A DNA stretch of 64,000 bases from CAMBRQ01 sp945870325 (GTDB lineage: Bacteria > Bacillota > Clostridia > Lachnospirales > Lachnospiraceae). Shown piece after piece: positions 23,709 through 32,740 of the stretch. The stretch is taken from NCBI RefSeq assembly GCF_050313795.1, contig NZ_JBNPMC010000003.1, positions 1 through 64,000 on the forward strand, given 5' to 3'. A program made the translations under genes and the position numbers. Position 1 is the first letter of the stretch; each line of letters starts with the position of its first letter. Below the pieces are notes generated by a model that ran no database searches, was not told the origin of the DNA, and saw only the letters and a program-made list of their open reading frames with translations.

Positions 23709-24942
23709 CCTGGGTCTTAAGGTATTGGCCTTCTTTACCGCTGTTTTTATGTGGTTTATTGTGGTTAATATTGATGATCCGGTCATAGAGAAGACATATA
23801 CCGGCATACCTGTGCAGGTGGTGAATGAAGAAGTCGTAACGACAACGAACAGGACGTATCAGATTGTAGATGATACCAAGGAAGTGAATGTTACGGTGAG
23901 AGCACAGCGCTCAGAGATGAATAAGATTAAGGCAGAGAATATTACGGCAACTGCTGATATGAAAGAATTGTCTCTGGGAACTCAGATTCCGATAGAGGTA
24001 TCCGTTGAAGGCGGCAGATATGAAAGTGCGTATACGACGCCTAGAAATCTTCAGGTTCAGATTGATGATGAGGCGAAGAATAATTTCCCGATTACGCCAA
24101 CGACGATCGGAACCGTCAGAGAAGGATATGTGGTAGGGGAATTGAACGTGAATCCGGAGAAGGTAACTCTTCGCGGACCTAAGACCGTTATTAACAACAT
24201 CAGCAGGGTAGTAGCAGAGGCGGACGTATCAGGCTTATCTGAAAATGCGGATATTGAAGCAAGGCTGATTCTGTATGATGCGAATAATAATGTAATAGAT
24301 CAGACGCTTCTTGCCAACAATCTGGGCAAAGAAGGAGTTAGCGTAGAGGTAACACTATATCAGGTCAAGAGTGTGCCGATCAAGTTAGACACATCTATGG
24401 TTACTGCTGCAAAAGGCTATAAGATAAGCATGTTCAGTGTCGAGCCGCGGGATGTAAGTGTGACAGGCGACAAATCAGATCTCTCCAAATTAAGACAGAT
24501 TGATGTGCCGGCAGAGGCGCTGAATGTCTCGAATCTGACACAGAGAACAGAGAAGGTTATAGATATATCATCATATCTGCCGGATGGAGTATCTTTGGTG
24601 GATCAGAATGCGAGCAGTGTAGTGGTGACGATCTATGTCGAACAGCCGGGGGCAAAGCATTATGAGGTCTCCACCAGTTCGATTACGGTGAATAATCTTG
24701 CAGCGAATCTGGAATTAAGTTATGGGTCGATGGTAGATCTGGAACTCCAGATCAAAGGTCCGGAGGAGACATTGAATGTATTCTCCATTGCAAAGAAGGT
24801 AAGTATTGATCTTAAAAATTATACAAGTCCAGGTACTTATACAGTTCCGGTATCGGTAGAATTACCAGATGGCTGTTCATTGGTAGAGGATGTGAGTGTA
24901 GAAGTGATCCTGGAAGAAAAAGTAGAAGAACAGGAGGAGTAA
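23686..24942 (+). CDS. cdaR: CdaA regulatory protein CdaR (YbbR repeats)
   Basis: CdaR, 418 aa. A single N-terminal membrane helix (about residues 8-28) anchors an extracellular chain of four YbbR-like beta repeats (about 30-405), ending in a short acidic tail. CdaR binds CdaA and modulates its activity (family knowledge). The start lies inside the cdaA coding region, with AAGGAAGG upstream of the ATG. In many Firmicutes glmM follows; here glmM is absent and an HPr gene takes that place. Confidence 0.93.
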   Translation: MEKRLTANLGLKVLAFFTAVFMWFIVVNIDDPVIEKTYTGIPVQVVNEEVVTTTNRTYQIVDDTKEVNVTVRAQRSEMNKIKAENITATADMKELSLGTQIPIEVSVEGGRYESAYTTPRNLQVQIDDEAKNNFPITPTTIGTVREGYVVGELNVNPEKVTLRGPKTVINNISRVVAEADVSGLSENADIEARLILYDANNNVIDQTLLANNLGKEGVSVEVTLYQVKSVPIKLDTSMVTAAKGYKISMFSVEPRDVSVTGDKSDLSKLRQIDVPAEALNVSNLTQRTEKVIDISSYLPDGVSLVDQNASSVVVTIYVEQPGAKHYEVSTSSITVNNLAANLELSYGSMVDLELQIKGPEETLNVFSIAKKVSIDLKNYTSPGTYTVPVSVELPDGCSLVEDVSVEVILEEKVEEQEE

Positions 24943-24954
24943 ATAAAGAAAGTC

Positions 24955-25218
24955 ATGGTTAGGCAAAGAGTTACAATTACCAATCCGACTGGATTGCATC
25001 TTAGACCAGCGGGCATCTTCTGCAATACGGCCAACAGTTTCAAGTGCAAAGTTGAGTTTGAGTATGATTATACGAGAGCCAATGCGAAAAGTGTTCTTAG
25101 TGTGTTGGGGGCATGTATTAAGAAGGGCAATGAGATTGAACTGGTCTGTGATGGAGAAGATGAAGAAGAAGCTCTGCGTGCAATGGTTGATGCCGTTGAA
25201 GGCGGACTGGGAGAATAA
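24955..25218 (+). CDS. ptsH: HPr phosphocarrier protein
   Basis: HPr-family protein of 87 aa, the histidine phosphocarrier of the sugar phosphotransferase system. The active-site His is at position 15 in 'TGLHLRPAG' and the regulatory Ser at position 46 in 'NAKSVLSVLG', exactly the standard numbering. Leu16 replaces the usual Ala next to the active His. It can therefore in principle accept phosphate from enzyme I and from HPr kinase, unlike Crh, which lacks His15. No ptsI or sugar permease is adjacent; it follows cdaR by 12 bases and a strong terminator lies 17 bases on. The ribosome-binding site is weak or distant (GGAGGAG 16 bases upstream). Confidence 0.9.
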   Translation: MVRQRVTITNPTGLHLRPAGIFCNTANSFKCKVEFEYDYTRANAKSVLSVLGACIKKGNEIELVCDGEDEEEALRAMVDAVEGGLGE

Positions 25219-25235
25219 AAGAAGATGGATGATGG

Positions 25236-25267
25236 AAACGGCTTATGTATGTGCATAGGTCGTTTTT
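25236..25267 (+). terminator. Terminator after the cda-HPr operon
   Basis: AAACGGCTTATG (25236-25247) pairs with CATAGGTCGTTT (25254-25265) through 12 positions including two G-U pairs, followed by T residues. Confidence 0.85.
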
Positions 25268-25375
25268 ATTGCAAAAATACGTTTCTTACATTGAAATGGG
25301 AATGATTTTATGGTAACGTAAAATTGTATCGGTATAAATATTTCTAAATTAATAAGGGGAAAAGGAGGAGATTAA

Positions 25376-28300
25376 TTGCGAAAAACACGAAAGTTCCTGA
25401 TGCTTTCGCTTTTCGTCTGCTTGAGTATGATATTCATGCCAGGGACGGAGAGTTATGCGGAAGAAACGCCAGGGGAGCAGGCGTCTGCAGAGTCGGGATT
25501 AACAGATGAGAACCCCCAGCGTCTGGAAGAAGTTACTGCTATGGATGAAGACGGCAACATCTATGAAGTAGGCGATGAGGGTGGCGAAGTAAGTGAATCT
25601 GGAATTGCAAGATTTTCCATGGCAAGAACTGCTGTTGTGAAGGTCGTGAATTTCAGAACCAAAGGAAATGCGGTTACCACGTACAAAGAGTTCGGTACTG
25701 GAACAGATGGATACACCAATGGTGCTTATGGTGCGGATGCAGCATACCTTGGTACCAGTGGAGGAAAAGTACGGTTCATGCTTTCCGGAGTGGTAGGAGA
25801 GGTGTCAGCCAGTGAAGTGCAGGTTGTGGATTTTGCTAATGCAAAATCTTTCAGCTGTTACCAGGTATCTGGGGGAAGGCTTCTTCACTACATAACACAG
25901 GATATGACAACTCCGGGATATGCAACCTCTCTTGATAACGGAGCCGCACCATCATATCTGCAAAGCGGAGTTACTTATTACAGTTATGATGGACATTATT
26001 TTTACACAAGTTATGGAACGATGCTTGGAGATTATCAGAATAATACACGCTCCAATTCTGTGAATCCAGGCAGTCCGTATTATAATTATTATCAGTATCT
26101 GCCTTTCAGAAGCAGAACATCCTATAGCGCGGCAGATCTGAATAATCTGATCAATGGAAGGACAAGTTCCACATCCAAATTAAGGAATACTGGTGACTAT
26201 CTGGTGAACAGCCAGAATACATATGGTGTGAATGCGTTGATTATGACAGCAATTGCAGCAAATGAAAGCGGATGGGGGACAAGTTCTATCTGTAAGAATA
26301 AGAACAACCTGTTCGGTCTGAATGCCGTGGATTCTTCACCGGGAACCAGTGCTTCTACCTATGCGAGTGTTGAAGAGTGCATCCGCCAGTATGCAGATGG
26401 CTGGATGTCCAGAGGATATCTGAAGCCAAGTGATTGGAGATATAAAGGCGGTTTCCTTGGAAATAAGGCAAGCGGAGTCAATGTAAGTTATGCCTCCGAC
26501 CCATATTGGGGAGAGAAAGCAGCGAATATCTTATGGACACTGGATGCGAATGGCGGAGGCAGGGATGCCAACGCTTATACGATTGGTATCAAGGATTCCA
26601 TCTCTACGCAGCATACGAGTGTGAATGTGAGAAGCGGCAGCAGTACCGCTTATACTTCTTTATATAAGACAGGGCTTCATTCCAGTTATGCCGTGCTGAT
26701 TCAGAATCCGACAGCAGAGAACGGCTTCTACAGAATCCAGAGTGATGCAGTACTGAATGGTGATCGCTCAGGCGTGAACGCAGGAACAGGTCAGTATGAT
26801 TTTGACAGCATGTATGCTTATATATCTGCAAATTATGTGTCTGCTGTAAACCAGGGAGGAACTGTGGAAGTTAAGAAAGAACTGCAGTCCATCTATATCA
26901 GCCAGGCACCGGCTAAGACGGCTTACACGGCAGGTGAGATCTTCGACCCAACCGGTATGGGTGTTGTGGCGAAGTGGAGCGACGGTACAGAGACGGATGT
27001 TACACAGGAAGTTACTTATCCGACAGAGGCATTGCAGGCTGGTCAGGGAAGTGTCGCAATCACTTATGCATACGAGGACATGACGGCATCGGCAGAACAG
27101 AATATTACTGTGGCAGAGTCGGTGGCTGTTACAGAAGTGAAGATTGATCCGTCACAGGTAGAACTGAAGGTGGGAGAAAGCCTTAACTTTGGAGTACTGG
27201 TTATTGGTACAGGCAATCCATCGAAGGATGTAACCTGGAGTGTGGAAGGCGCGTTGAGTGCTGATACACAGGTCGATCAGTATGGAAAACTTCAGATAGG
27301 CACTGATGAGACAGTTGAGACGTTGAAAGTAAAGGCTGTATCCGTTCAGGATGTTACGAAGAGCGCTGAGGCAGTTGTTACAGTAGTGAAGGAAGAAGTA
27401 GTAGAGCCTGAACAGCCGGAGACACCGGGAGAGGCTGAGACACCGGATGTACCAGAGACGCCGGACGGAAGTGATAATCCGAATGAGTCAGATACACCAG
27501 ATACACCGGAAACTGAGACAATAGTTACGAGTGAAGATTCCAAGGTGTGGGTTACAGGAACTCTACTGGATGGTGCACAATTGAAGGTAGCAGGGATTGC
27601 AGATACCACAGAAGAGTATGCCCAGTATACTGAGGCAGTCAAAGGGCAGACAATCCTTGGCGTATATGACATTAGCCTGACAGAGAAACTGGAGAAAGAT
27701 CAAAAGGTTGAACTGGGGCTCCAGGTTGATGAGCAGTATAACGGAAGGGAGATTGTGGTTCTTCATTACAGTTATAATGAAGTGGATGGCAATACTTATG
27801 TAGAAAGATATCTGACAAAAGCAGAAGAGGGAAAGATTGCTATTGAAGTGACTGGCTTTTCTCCATATGTAGTGGCGCTGAATGACGGGGCTGATTATAG
27901 TAACCCGCCAAATGGTGGTGAGAATACTGCGCCGGATAACACTATACCGGGTAATACCACGCCGGATAATACCACGCCGGATAGCAATACACCATCTGGA
28001 GAAAATGATGATACATCTTCGGATAATACGGCAACGCCAGATACAACACCGCCGGCAGCAGACAATACGAATGACAATGGTGCAGATGATCTGCCTGCTA
28101 ATACGGTCATTGTACCGCCGGCAGGTGAAGGTACCGGGAACACCGATAGTCCTGATGTTATAACCGATACTAAAGATCCGAGTTCCCCATCGGGTCCATC
28201 AGGACAAGAACAAGTTACCACGGGTACTGATACAAAAGATAAGAATGCAGCCTCAGCTTCAGAAGTCAAAGACACGATACAGAAGAATACAGGAAAGAAC

Positions 28301-28420
28301 AAAGTGCAGAATGTAGTTCCTAAGACAGGAGATGAAAGCCGGACAGGAATATGGACGATTCTGTTGGCAGTCTCAATGTTGGGAGTGATATATAGCCTCA
28401 AGAAAAGAAAAGCTGCATAA
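25376..28420 (+). CDS. Wall-anchored GH73 glucosaminidase with SH3 and Ig-like domains
   Basis: Secreted cell-wall hydrolase of 1014 aa. It starts with TTG, with AGGAGGAG five bases upstream, and a signal peptide to about residue 28. A GH73 beta-N-acetylglucosaminidase domain lies at about 275-395, with the catalytic Glu in 'AANESGWGTSS' and the family 'NNLFGLNA' motif. It is followed by an SH3-like domain (about 405-480), two bacterial Ig-like domains (about 500-665), a Pro/Glu/Thr linker, another beta-rich domain (about 720-850) and a long Pro/Thr/Asp/Asn-rich stalk. The end is a sortase signal: 'VPKTGD' near 980, a hydrophobic helix and KKRKAA. It should cut peptidoglycan glycan strands while covalently attached to the wall. 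It stands alone between two terminators. Confidence 0.9.
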   Translation: MRKTRKFLMLSLFVCLSMIFMPGTESYAEETPGEQASAESGLTDENPQRLEEVTAMDEDGNIYEVGDEGGEVSESGIARFSMARTAVVKVVNFRTKGNAVTTYKEFGTGTDGYTNGAYGADAAYLGTSGGKVRFMLSGVVGEVSASEVQVVDFANAKSFSCYQVSGGRLLHYITQDMTTPGYATSLDNGAAPSYLQSGVTYYSYDGHYFYTSYGTMLGDYQNNTRSNSVNPGSPYYNYYQYLPFRSRTSYSAADLNNLINGRTSSTSKLRNTGDYLVNSQNTYGVNALIMTAIAANESGWGTSSICKNKNNLFGLNAVDSSPGTSASTYASVEECIRQYADGWMSRGYLKPSDWRYKGGFLGNKASGVNVSYASDPYWGEKAANILWTLDANGGGRDANAYTIGIKDSISTQHTSVNVRSGSSTAYTSLYKTGLHSSYAVLIQNPTAENGFYRIQSDAVLNGDRSGVNAGTGQYDFDSMYAYISANYVSAVNQGGTVEVKKELQSIYISQAPAKTAYTAGEIFDPTGMGVVAKWSDGTETDVTQEVTYPTEALQAGQGSVAITYAYEDMTASAEQNITVAESVAVTEVKIDPSQVELKVGESLNFGVLVIGTGNPSKDVTWSVEGALSADTQVDQYGKLQIGTDETVETLKVKAVSVQDVTKSAEAVVTVVKEEVVEPEQPETPGEAETPDVPETPDGSDNPNESDTPDTPETETIVTSEDSKVWVTGTLLDGAQLKVAGIADTTEEYAQYTEAVKGQTILGVYDISLTEKLEKDQKVELGLQVDEQYNGREIVVLHYSYNEVDGNTYVERYLTKAEEGKIAIEVTGFSPYVVALNDGADYSNPPNGGENTAPDNTIPGNTTPDNTTPDSNTPSGENDDTSSDNTATPDTTPPAADNTNDNGADDLPANTVIVPPAGEGTGNTDSPDVITDTKDPSSPSGPSGQEQVTTGTDTKDKNAASASEVKDTIQKNTGKNKVQNVVPKTGDESRTGIWTILLAVSMLGVIYSLKKRKAA

Positions 28421-28437
28421 AATCTTAAGATAAGCAG

Positions 28438-28476
28438 AAGGGCAGTAATCCAAATAGATGGGTTGCTGTCCTTTTT
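28438..28476 (+). terminator. Terminator of the glucosaminidase gene
   Basis: AAGGGCAGTAATCC (28438-28451) pairs with GGGTTGCTGTCCTT (28460-28473), with three G-U pairs and no mismatch, followed by more T. Confidence 0.85.
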
Positions 28477-28549
28477 GTGCATGTAATCACCATTTTATTT
28501 GCATATGTGCAATGATTTATTTACAATGGAGATAAGGACGGTGATAAAT

Positions 28550-28756
28550 ATGGATAGAAGTATTTTTGTAGAGCGCCTTAGAATGCTCAGAAGAGAGAAA
28601 GGAATATCACAGGAAACACTTTCGGCTGCATTGTACATAGACAGAACAACACTTGCGGGGTATGAAACCGGGAAACGTATGCCGGATATAGAGATGATGT
28701 GGGCAATTGCAGACTATTTTGAGGTTACCATAGATTATCTGGTAGGGCGGCGATAG
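28550..28756 (+). CDS. XRE-family HTH regulator
   Basis: Transcription regulator of 68 aa consisting of little more than one Cro/C1-type helix-turn-helix: 'RLRMLRREKGISQETLSAAL' with recognition-helix region 'DRTTLAGYETGKRMP' and the usual C-terminal 'IADYFEVTIDYLVGRR'. No ligand-binding or protease domain is attached. The chosen ATG has AAGGACGG upstream; an in-frame ATG 17 codons earlier lacks a site. A terminator separates it from the dlt-like operon 190 bases downstream, so it is transcribed separately, though it could regulate that operon. Its target is unknown. Confidence 0.85.
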   Translation: MDRSIFVERLRMLRREKGISQETLSAALYIDRTTLAGYETGKRMPDIEMMWAIADYFEVTIDYLVGRR

Positions 28757-28769
28757 TTCTTGGACGTAG

Positions 28770-28798
28770 TAGCCTGTCTCTTAGGAGACGGGCTATTT
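28770..28798 (+). terminator. Terminator after the XRE regulator
   Basis: TAGCCTGTCTC (28770-28780) pairs perfectly with GAGACGGGCTA if one G-U pair is allowed (28785-28795), followed by TTTG. Confidence 0.75.
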
Positions 28799-28834
28799 GT
28801 CATGTCCTGATAATGGACGGTTCTTACAAACTTC

Positions 28835-28871
28835 TTAAGAATTGTTAAGAAATATTCAGAATTTCTAAGTG
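28835..28871 (+). promoter_or_regulatory. 10-base phased direct repeats upstream of the dlt-like operon
   Basis: TTAAGAA at 28835, TTAAGAA at 28845 and TTCAGAA at 28855, with a weaker fourth copy (CTAAGTG) at 28865, each start exactly 10 bases apart. Such helically phased heptamers are the usual binding pattern of OmpR/PhoB-type response regulators; the hexamer core TTAAG resembles, with different spacing, the CiaR site of streptococci. A poor -10 (TAAACT, 28893-28898) without a -35 follows, consistent with an activator-dependent promoter. Confidence 0.5.
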
Positions 28872-28947
28872 GATTTTCTGACAATAATCCTGTAAACTAA
28901 ATGTGATGGGAGTTATATATAAAATAAGGGATGAATCGAGGAAAAAG

Positions 28948-30450
28948 ATGATTCGAAATATATTAGATTATCTGGAACATTCTGCCGTGCAATATCCGGA
29001 CAAACCAGCCTTTACAGATGACAAATCAACATGTACGTACAGAGAATTGTTAAGTACCGCAAGATCTGTAGGAACCTGTCTTGCGCATAAGGTATCTCCA
29101 AGAACGCCAATTCCGGTATTCATGGAGAAGAGCGTGAATGCAATCTATGCTTTTATGGGAGCAGTATATGCCGGATGCTTCTATGTGCTGCTGGACCCCA
29201 AATTTCCGGCAGAAAGACTGAATCAGATCCTACACACACTGGGTGCAAAAGTAATGGTGGCTGACAGAAAGTATGAGAAACAGTTGGCGAACCTGGGATA
29301 TGAAGGGACAGTCATTGATATTGAAGAAGCTATTTTGGAAGATGCAGAGGAAGGTGTATTGGAAAGCATTCGCAAGCAGGCTATGGATATCGATCCATTA
29401 TATGCGAATTTCACTTCGGGCTCCACGGGCGTTCCCAAAGGTGTTGTGGTCAGCCACAGATCGGTGATTGATTTTATCGAAGAATTCACGACAATCTTCG
29501 GAATTACCAGTGAAGATGTCATTGGAAATCAGGCACCGTTTGATTTCGATGTGTCGGTGAAGGACATCTATTCTACATTAAAGACGGGCGCGACTATGCA
29601 GATTATTCCGAAGAAATTATTCTCTTTTCCAACGAAATTACTGGATTATCTGGAAGAACGAGAAGTTACGACGTTGATCTGGGCGGTTTCTGCGTTGTGT
29701 ATCATTACCACGCTTAAGGGTTTCGAATATAAAGTACCGCAAAAGGTGAATAAGATTATATTTAGCGGTGAGGTGATGCCGGTGAAGCATCTGAATGAGT
29801 GGAGAAGATATCTTCCACATGCGATGTATGCGAATGTATACGGACCGACAGAGATTACCTGTAACTGCACTTATTATATTGTAGACCGGGAGTTTGCGCC
29901 GGGGGAGAACCTTCCGATCGGAATGCCATTTCCGAATGAAAAAGTATTCCTGCTGGATGAAGAAGATAGATTAGTGACAGAACCGGGGCAAAAAGGCGAG
30001 ATCTGCGTGTCCGGAACGGCGCTGTCTTTGGGATATTACAATAATCCGGAACAGACGGGTAAGGCATTTGTCCAGAATCCGTTGAATACCTGCTATCTGG
30101 AGAGAATCTACCGGACCGGAGATCTGGCTTATTATGGCGAAGATGGGTATCTGTATTTTGCATCCAGGAAGGATTATCAGATTAAGCATATGGGACATCG
30201 GATTGAATTGGGAGAGATCGAGACGGCAATGGAACTGGTAGAAGGAATCCGAAGAAACTGCTGCATCTATGATGAGGAAAAGAATAAGATTGTAGCTTTC
30301 TATGAAGGAGAAGCGGACAAAAGACAGATTGTTCGTACGCTGGGAGTGAGATTGCCGGCATATATGATACCGAATGTATTCGTGAGGGTGGACAAGATGC
30401 CGGTTACGAAGAATGGAAAGATTGACAGAAAGGGTTTGATGAATGGATAA
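28948..30450 (+). CDS. dltA: DltA-like amino-acid:carrier-protein ligase with altered substrate pocket
   Basis: Adenylation-domain ligase of 500 aa, the size of D-alanine:DltC ligase (DltA). It activates an amino acid as adenylate and loads it on the phosphopantetheine of DltC. Core motifs are clear: 'FTSGSTGVPKGVVVSH', 'APFDFDVSVKD', 'YGPTEITC', 'YRTGDLAYY' and the C-terminal Lys in 'KNGKIDRKG'. In known DltA the pocket motif reads F-C-G-E; the Cys that favours D-Ala is Ser here (residue 273, codon 29764-29766, 'FSGEVMP'), and the strand after GPTE also differs. The substrate may therefore not be D-alanine. Upstream GAGGAAAAAG supports this ATG over the in-frame GTG/ATG at 28903/28906. It overlaps the next gene by eight bases. 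Confidence 0.8.
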   Translation: MIRNILDYLEHSAVQYPDKPAFTDDKSTCTYRELLSTARSVGTCLAHKVSPRTPIPVFMEKSVNAIYAFMGAVYAGCFYVLLDPKFPAERLNQILHTLGAKVMVADRKYEKQLANLGYEGTVIDIEEAILEDAEEGVLESIRKQAMDIDPLYANFTSGSTGVPKGVVVSHRSVIDFIEEFTTIFGITSEDVIGNQAPFDFDVSVKDIYSTLKTGATMQIIPKKLFSFPTKLLDYLEEREVTTLIWAVSALCIITTLKGFEYKVPQKVNKIIFSGEVMPVKHLNEWRRYLPHAMYANVYGPTEITCNCTYYIVDREFAPGENLPIGMPFPNEKVFLLDEEDRLVTEPGQKGEICVSGTALSLGYYNNPEQTGKAFVQNPLNTCYLERIYRTGDLAYYGEDGYLYFASRKDYQIKHMGHRIELGEIETAMELVEGIRRNCCIYDEEKNKIVAFYEGEADKRQIVRTLGVRLPAYMIPNVFVRVDKMPVTKNGKIDRKGLMNG

Positions 30451-31708
30451 GGAAGCATTAAGATCTGTAGCCAAAGAGTATGGAACTCCGGCATATATCT
30501 TTGATCTGGATATGTTAAAGAAGCGGATCAGGATGATACAAAGAAGCCTGGGAGAAGAGATCAGGCTGTGTTATGCAATGAAAGCCAACCCTTTCCTGAT
30601 AGGACCGATCCGGCAGTTGATTTCCAAGTATGAAGTATGCTCGCCGGGAGAATTCCGTATCTGCGAGAAAGCCGGAATTGATATGCAGCAGATCGTGCTG
30701 TCCGGCGTGAATAAGGAGAGAGCGGATATTGCCTATGTAATGGGAAGATACGGCAGCAAGGGAATCTATACCATCGAATCTGCCGGACAGTTAGAAGTGT
30801 TGGAATCCTGTGCCAAAGAATGCCAGGTAGTTATCCGTGCATTGATACGGGTTACCAGCGGGAATCAGTTTGGAGTGGATGAGGAGGAGATCTGTCGTAT
30901 CATAGAGCGAAGAGAAGCGTATCCACATGTTCAGATTGTGGGACTACAGTGGTATTCCGGAACCCAGAAGAAGAAAATGGCGAAGATAGAGAAGGAATTA
31001 CTGCATCTGGATGAATTCCTTGGATTATTAAGGGGAAAATACGGATATGAAGCGGAAGAATTGGAGTATGGTCCGGGATTTTATGTGCCGTATTTTACGT
31101 CAGATGAGGAGATTGATGAGGAGAAGATGCTGGGTGAGTTCCGAAGTATTCTGGAGAGACTTCATTTCTCGGGAAGGATCACGTTGGAGATGGGAAGATA
31201 TATTGCTGCATATTGCGGTTATTATCTGACAAGCATTGCGGATTGGAAGGTGAATCAAGGGCAACGGTACTGTATTGTGGATGGAGGTATTCATCATCTG
31301 ACCTATTATGGACAGGCTATGGCGATGAAGATTCCGCATTATCAGTATATTTGGATGCAGGAAGAGGGCGCTGGCGGAGAGGCTGCAAGTGTGCGAAAAG
31401 ACATAGATACAGGCATAGAGAAAGATGCAGATGTAGAAAAAGCAGAACCTTGGAATATATGTGGCTCATTGTGTACGGTGAATGATGTGATTGTGAAACA
31501 ACTTCCGCTAAAGAATGCCTTGATTGGAGATGTGATTGTATTTGAGCGGGTAGGCGCTTATTCGGTGACGGAAGGAATGTATCTGTTCCTGAACAGGGAT
31601 CTGCCGCAGGTATTGTTCTATTCGCAGGATGGCGGCAATGGGGTTCAGATGATCAGGCAGCGTAAAGGGACTGACGAGATCAATGGAATAGGGGCAGTCA
31701 TGCTATGA
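30443..31708 (+). CDS. Fold-III PLP-dependent decarboxylase-like protein (LysA/BtrK type)
   Basis: Protein of 421 aa of the alanine racemase-fold decarboxylase family (diaminopimelate/ornithine decarboxylase, BtrK). The PLP lysine is Lys47 in 'CYAMKANPF'. The phosphate-binding Gly region 'EMGRYIAAYCGYY', the Cys-containing 'CGSLCTVNDV' and the C-terminal Tyr in 'ERVGAYSVTEG' needed by decarboxylases are present. The 'HxGS' segment of LysA is 'WYSGTQ', closer to BtrK-like enzymes, which decarboxylate amino acids held on carrier proteins. It lies between the ligase and dltD genes, overlapping both, so it must act with them. Canonical dlt operons have no such gene. It could make the amino acid that is loaded or act on the loaded carrier; alanine racemase activity seems less likely. 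Confidence 0.75.
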   Translation: MDKEALRSVAKEYGTPAYIFDLDMLKKRIRMIQRSLGEEIRLCYAMKANPFLIGPIRQLISKYEVCSPGEFRICEKAGIDMQQIVLSGVNKERADIAYVMGRYGSKGIYTIESAGQLEVLESCAKECQVVIRALIRVTSGNQFGVDEEEICRIIERREAYPHVQIVGLQWYSGTQKKKMAKIEKELLHLDEFLGLLRGKYGYEAEELEYGPGFYVPYFTSDEEIDEEKMLGEFRSILERLHFSGRITLEMGRYIAAYCGYYLTSIADWKVNQGQRYCIVDGGIHHLTYYGQAMAMKIPHYQYIWMQEEGAGGEAASVRKDIDTGIEKDADVEKAEPWNICGSLCTVNDVIVKQLPLKNALIGDVIVFERVGAYSVTEGMYLFLNRDLPQVLFYSQDGGNGVQMIRQRKGTDEINGIGAVML

Positions 31709-32700
31709 AAGAGAAGAGATATGGTATCTTAAGAGTTGGGATTTTCTTAATTCTATGCGTTGTATTATCAGGGATTCTGAACTGGATAACGATGCCGCCG
31801 AATGTTATATGGATGAATCTTCACCAGTTGAAGAGAGAAGGTCCTTATGATTATCTCTTTATCGGGACATCTCATGGGCAATACGGAATCAGCCCGGAGG
31901 TAATAGACCGGGTGACAGGAAAGAAGAGTTTTAATCTGTGTATGGCAGATGAATATCCTGTGGACACCTACTATCTAATGAAAGAGGCATGTAAAGAGCA
32001 GAAACCGAAAAAAATTATCTATGAGTTGGACCCGTCCTATTGGATGATGGATCAGCGATTGGGTTCAACTGCGATTCTGTTCTATAAGGAATTGCCGTGG
32101 TCTAAGAACAAGGCAGAGTATTTTCTGGATAAGATTATGAAACTGGACTATCGTGAATCTATGTTTCCATGGAGTTATTATAAGAATAATCTGTTACAGG
32201 CACCGCAGATCATGAAGAAGAAAATAAGCCGAGAGTATCGGAAATATGATCCACAGATTCTGGATGTGCCCGGAGGGTATTATGGCGGGCGCGGCTTTCT
32301 CTATCAGGATGCAGTAGAAGGTGCGGATAAGGGAACCTATAATAATGTGCCTTGGGATGAAGGACAAGTTCGGTCAGACGCAATACGGTATTTTGAGAAA
32401 ATGGTAAGTTATTGCAGGAAAGAAGGAATCGAACTGGAGGCAATTACCCTTCCGGTACCAGTAGATACGGTTGCGAATATGCCGGAGAGTTATGAAAGGT
32501 CGGATCAGTATTTTGCAGAACTGATGGAGAGATATCAGGTTCCTTATCATAATTTTAATATGGATTCGGAATTGGATTTCGACAGGAGTATGGATAGTTA
32601 CTGGGATTATGACGGACATATGTATGGACCGGCAGGTGAGCACTTCAGTGAAGAATTGGGAGAATATCTTAAGAAAAATAATAAACAAAATGCCAATTAG
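31705..32700 (+). CDS. dltD: DltD-like SGNH-fold transfer protein
   Basis: DltD-like protein of 331 aa. One N-terminal membrane helix (about residues 7-27) anchors an extracytoplasmic SGNH-type domain. The nucleophile is Ser56 in 'GTSHGQYG', and the Asp-x-x-His near the end is in 'DYDGHMYGPAGEHF' (about 303-313). DltD moves the aminoacyl group from the MBOAT product to teichoic acid, or acts as thioesterase. It is shorter than classical DltD (about 400 aa) and is closer to the generic SGNH/DHHW-like group. The ATG overlaps the decarboxylase stop by four bases. Confidence 0.75.
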   Translation: MKEKRYGILRVGIFLILCVVLSGILNWITMPPNVIWMNLHQLKREGPYDYLFIGTSHGQYGISPEVIDRVTGKKSFNLCMADEYPVDTYYLMKEACKEQKPKKIIYELDPSYWMMDQRLGSTAILFYKELPWSKNKAEYFLDKIMKLDYRESMFPWSYYKNNLLQAPQIMKKKISREYRKYDPQILDVPGGYYGGRGFLYQDAVEGADKGTYNNVPWDEGQVRSDAIRYFEKMVSYCRKEGIELEAITLPVPVDTVANMPESYERSDQYFAELMERYQVPYHNFNMDSELDFDRSMDSYWDYDGHMYGPAGEHFSEELGEYLKKNNKQNAN

Positions 32701-32740
32701 AACTTGGCGGGCATAAAAGTGTGTTAGGAGGAAATGAAAA

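Noticed and set aside
28757..28947. A dltX-like small gene before the ligase
   Set aside because: No open frame with a membrane segment or the dltX C-terminal motif is present; the space holds a terminator, the phased repeats and a promoter.
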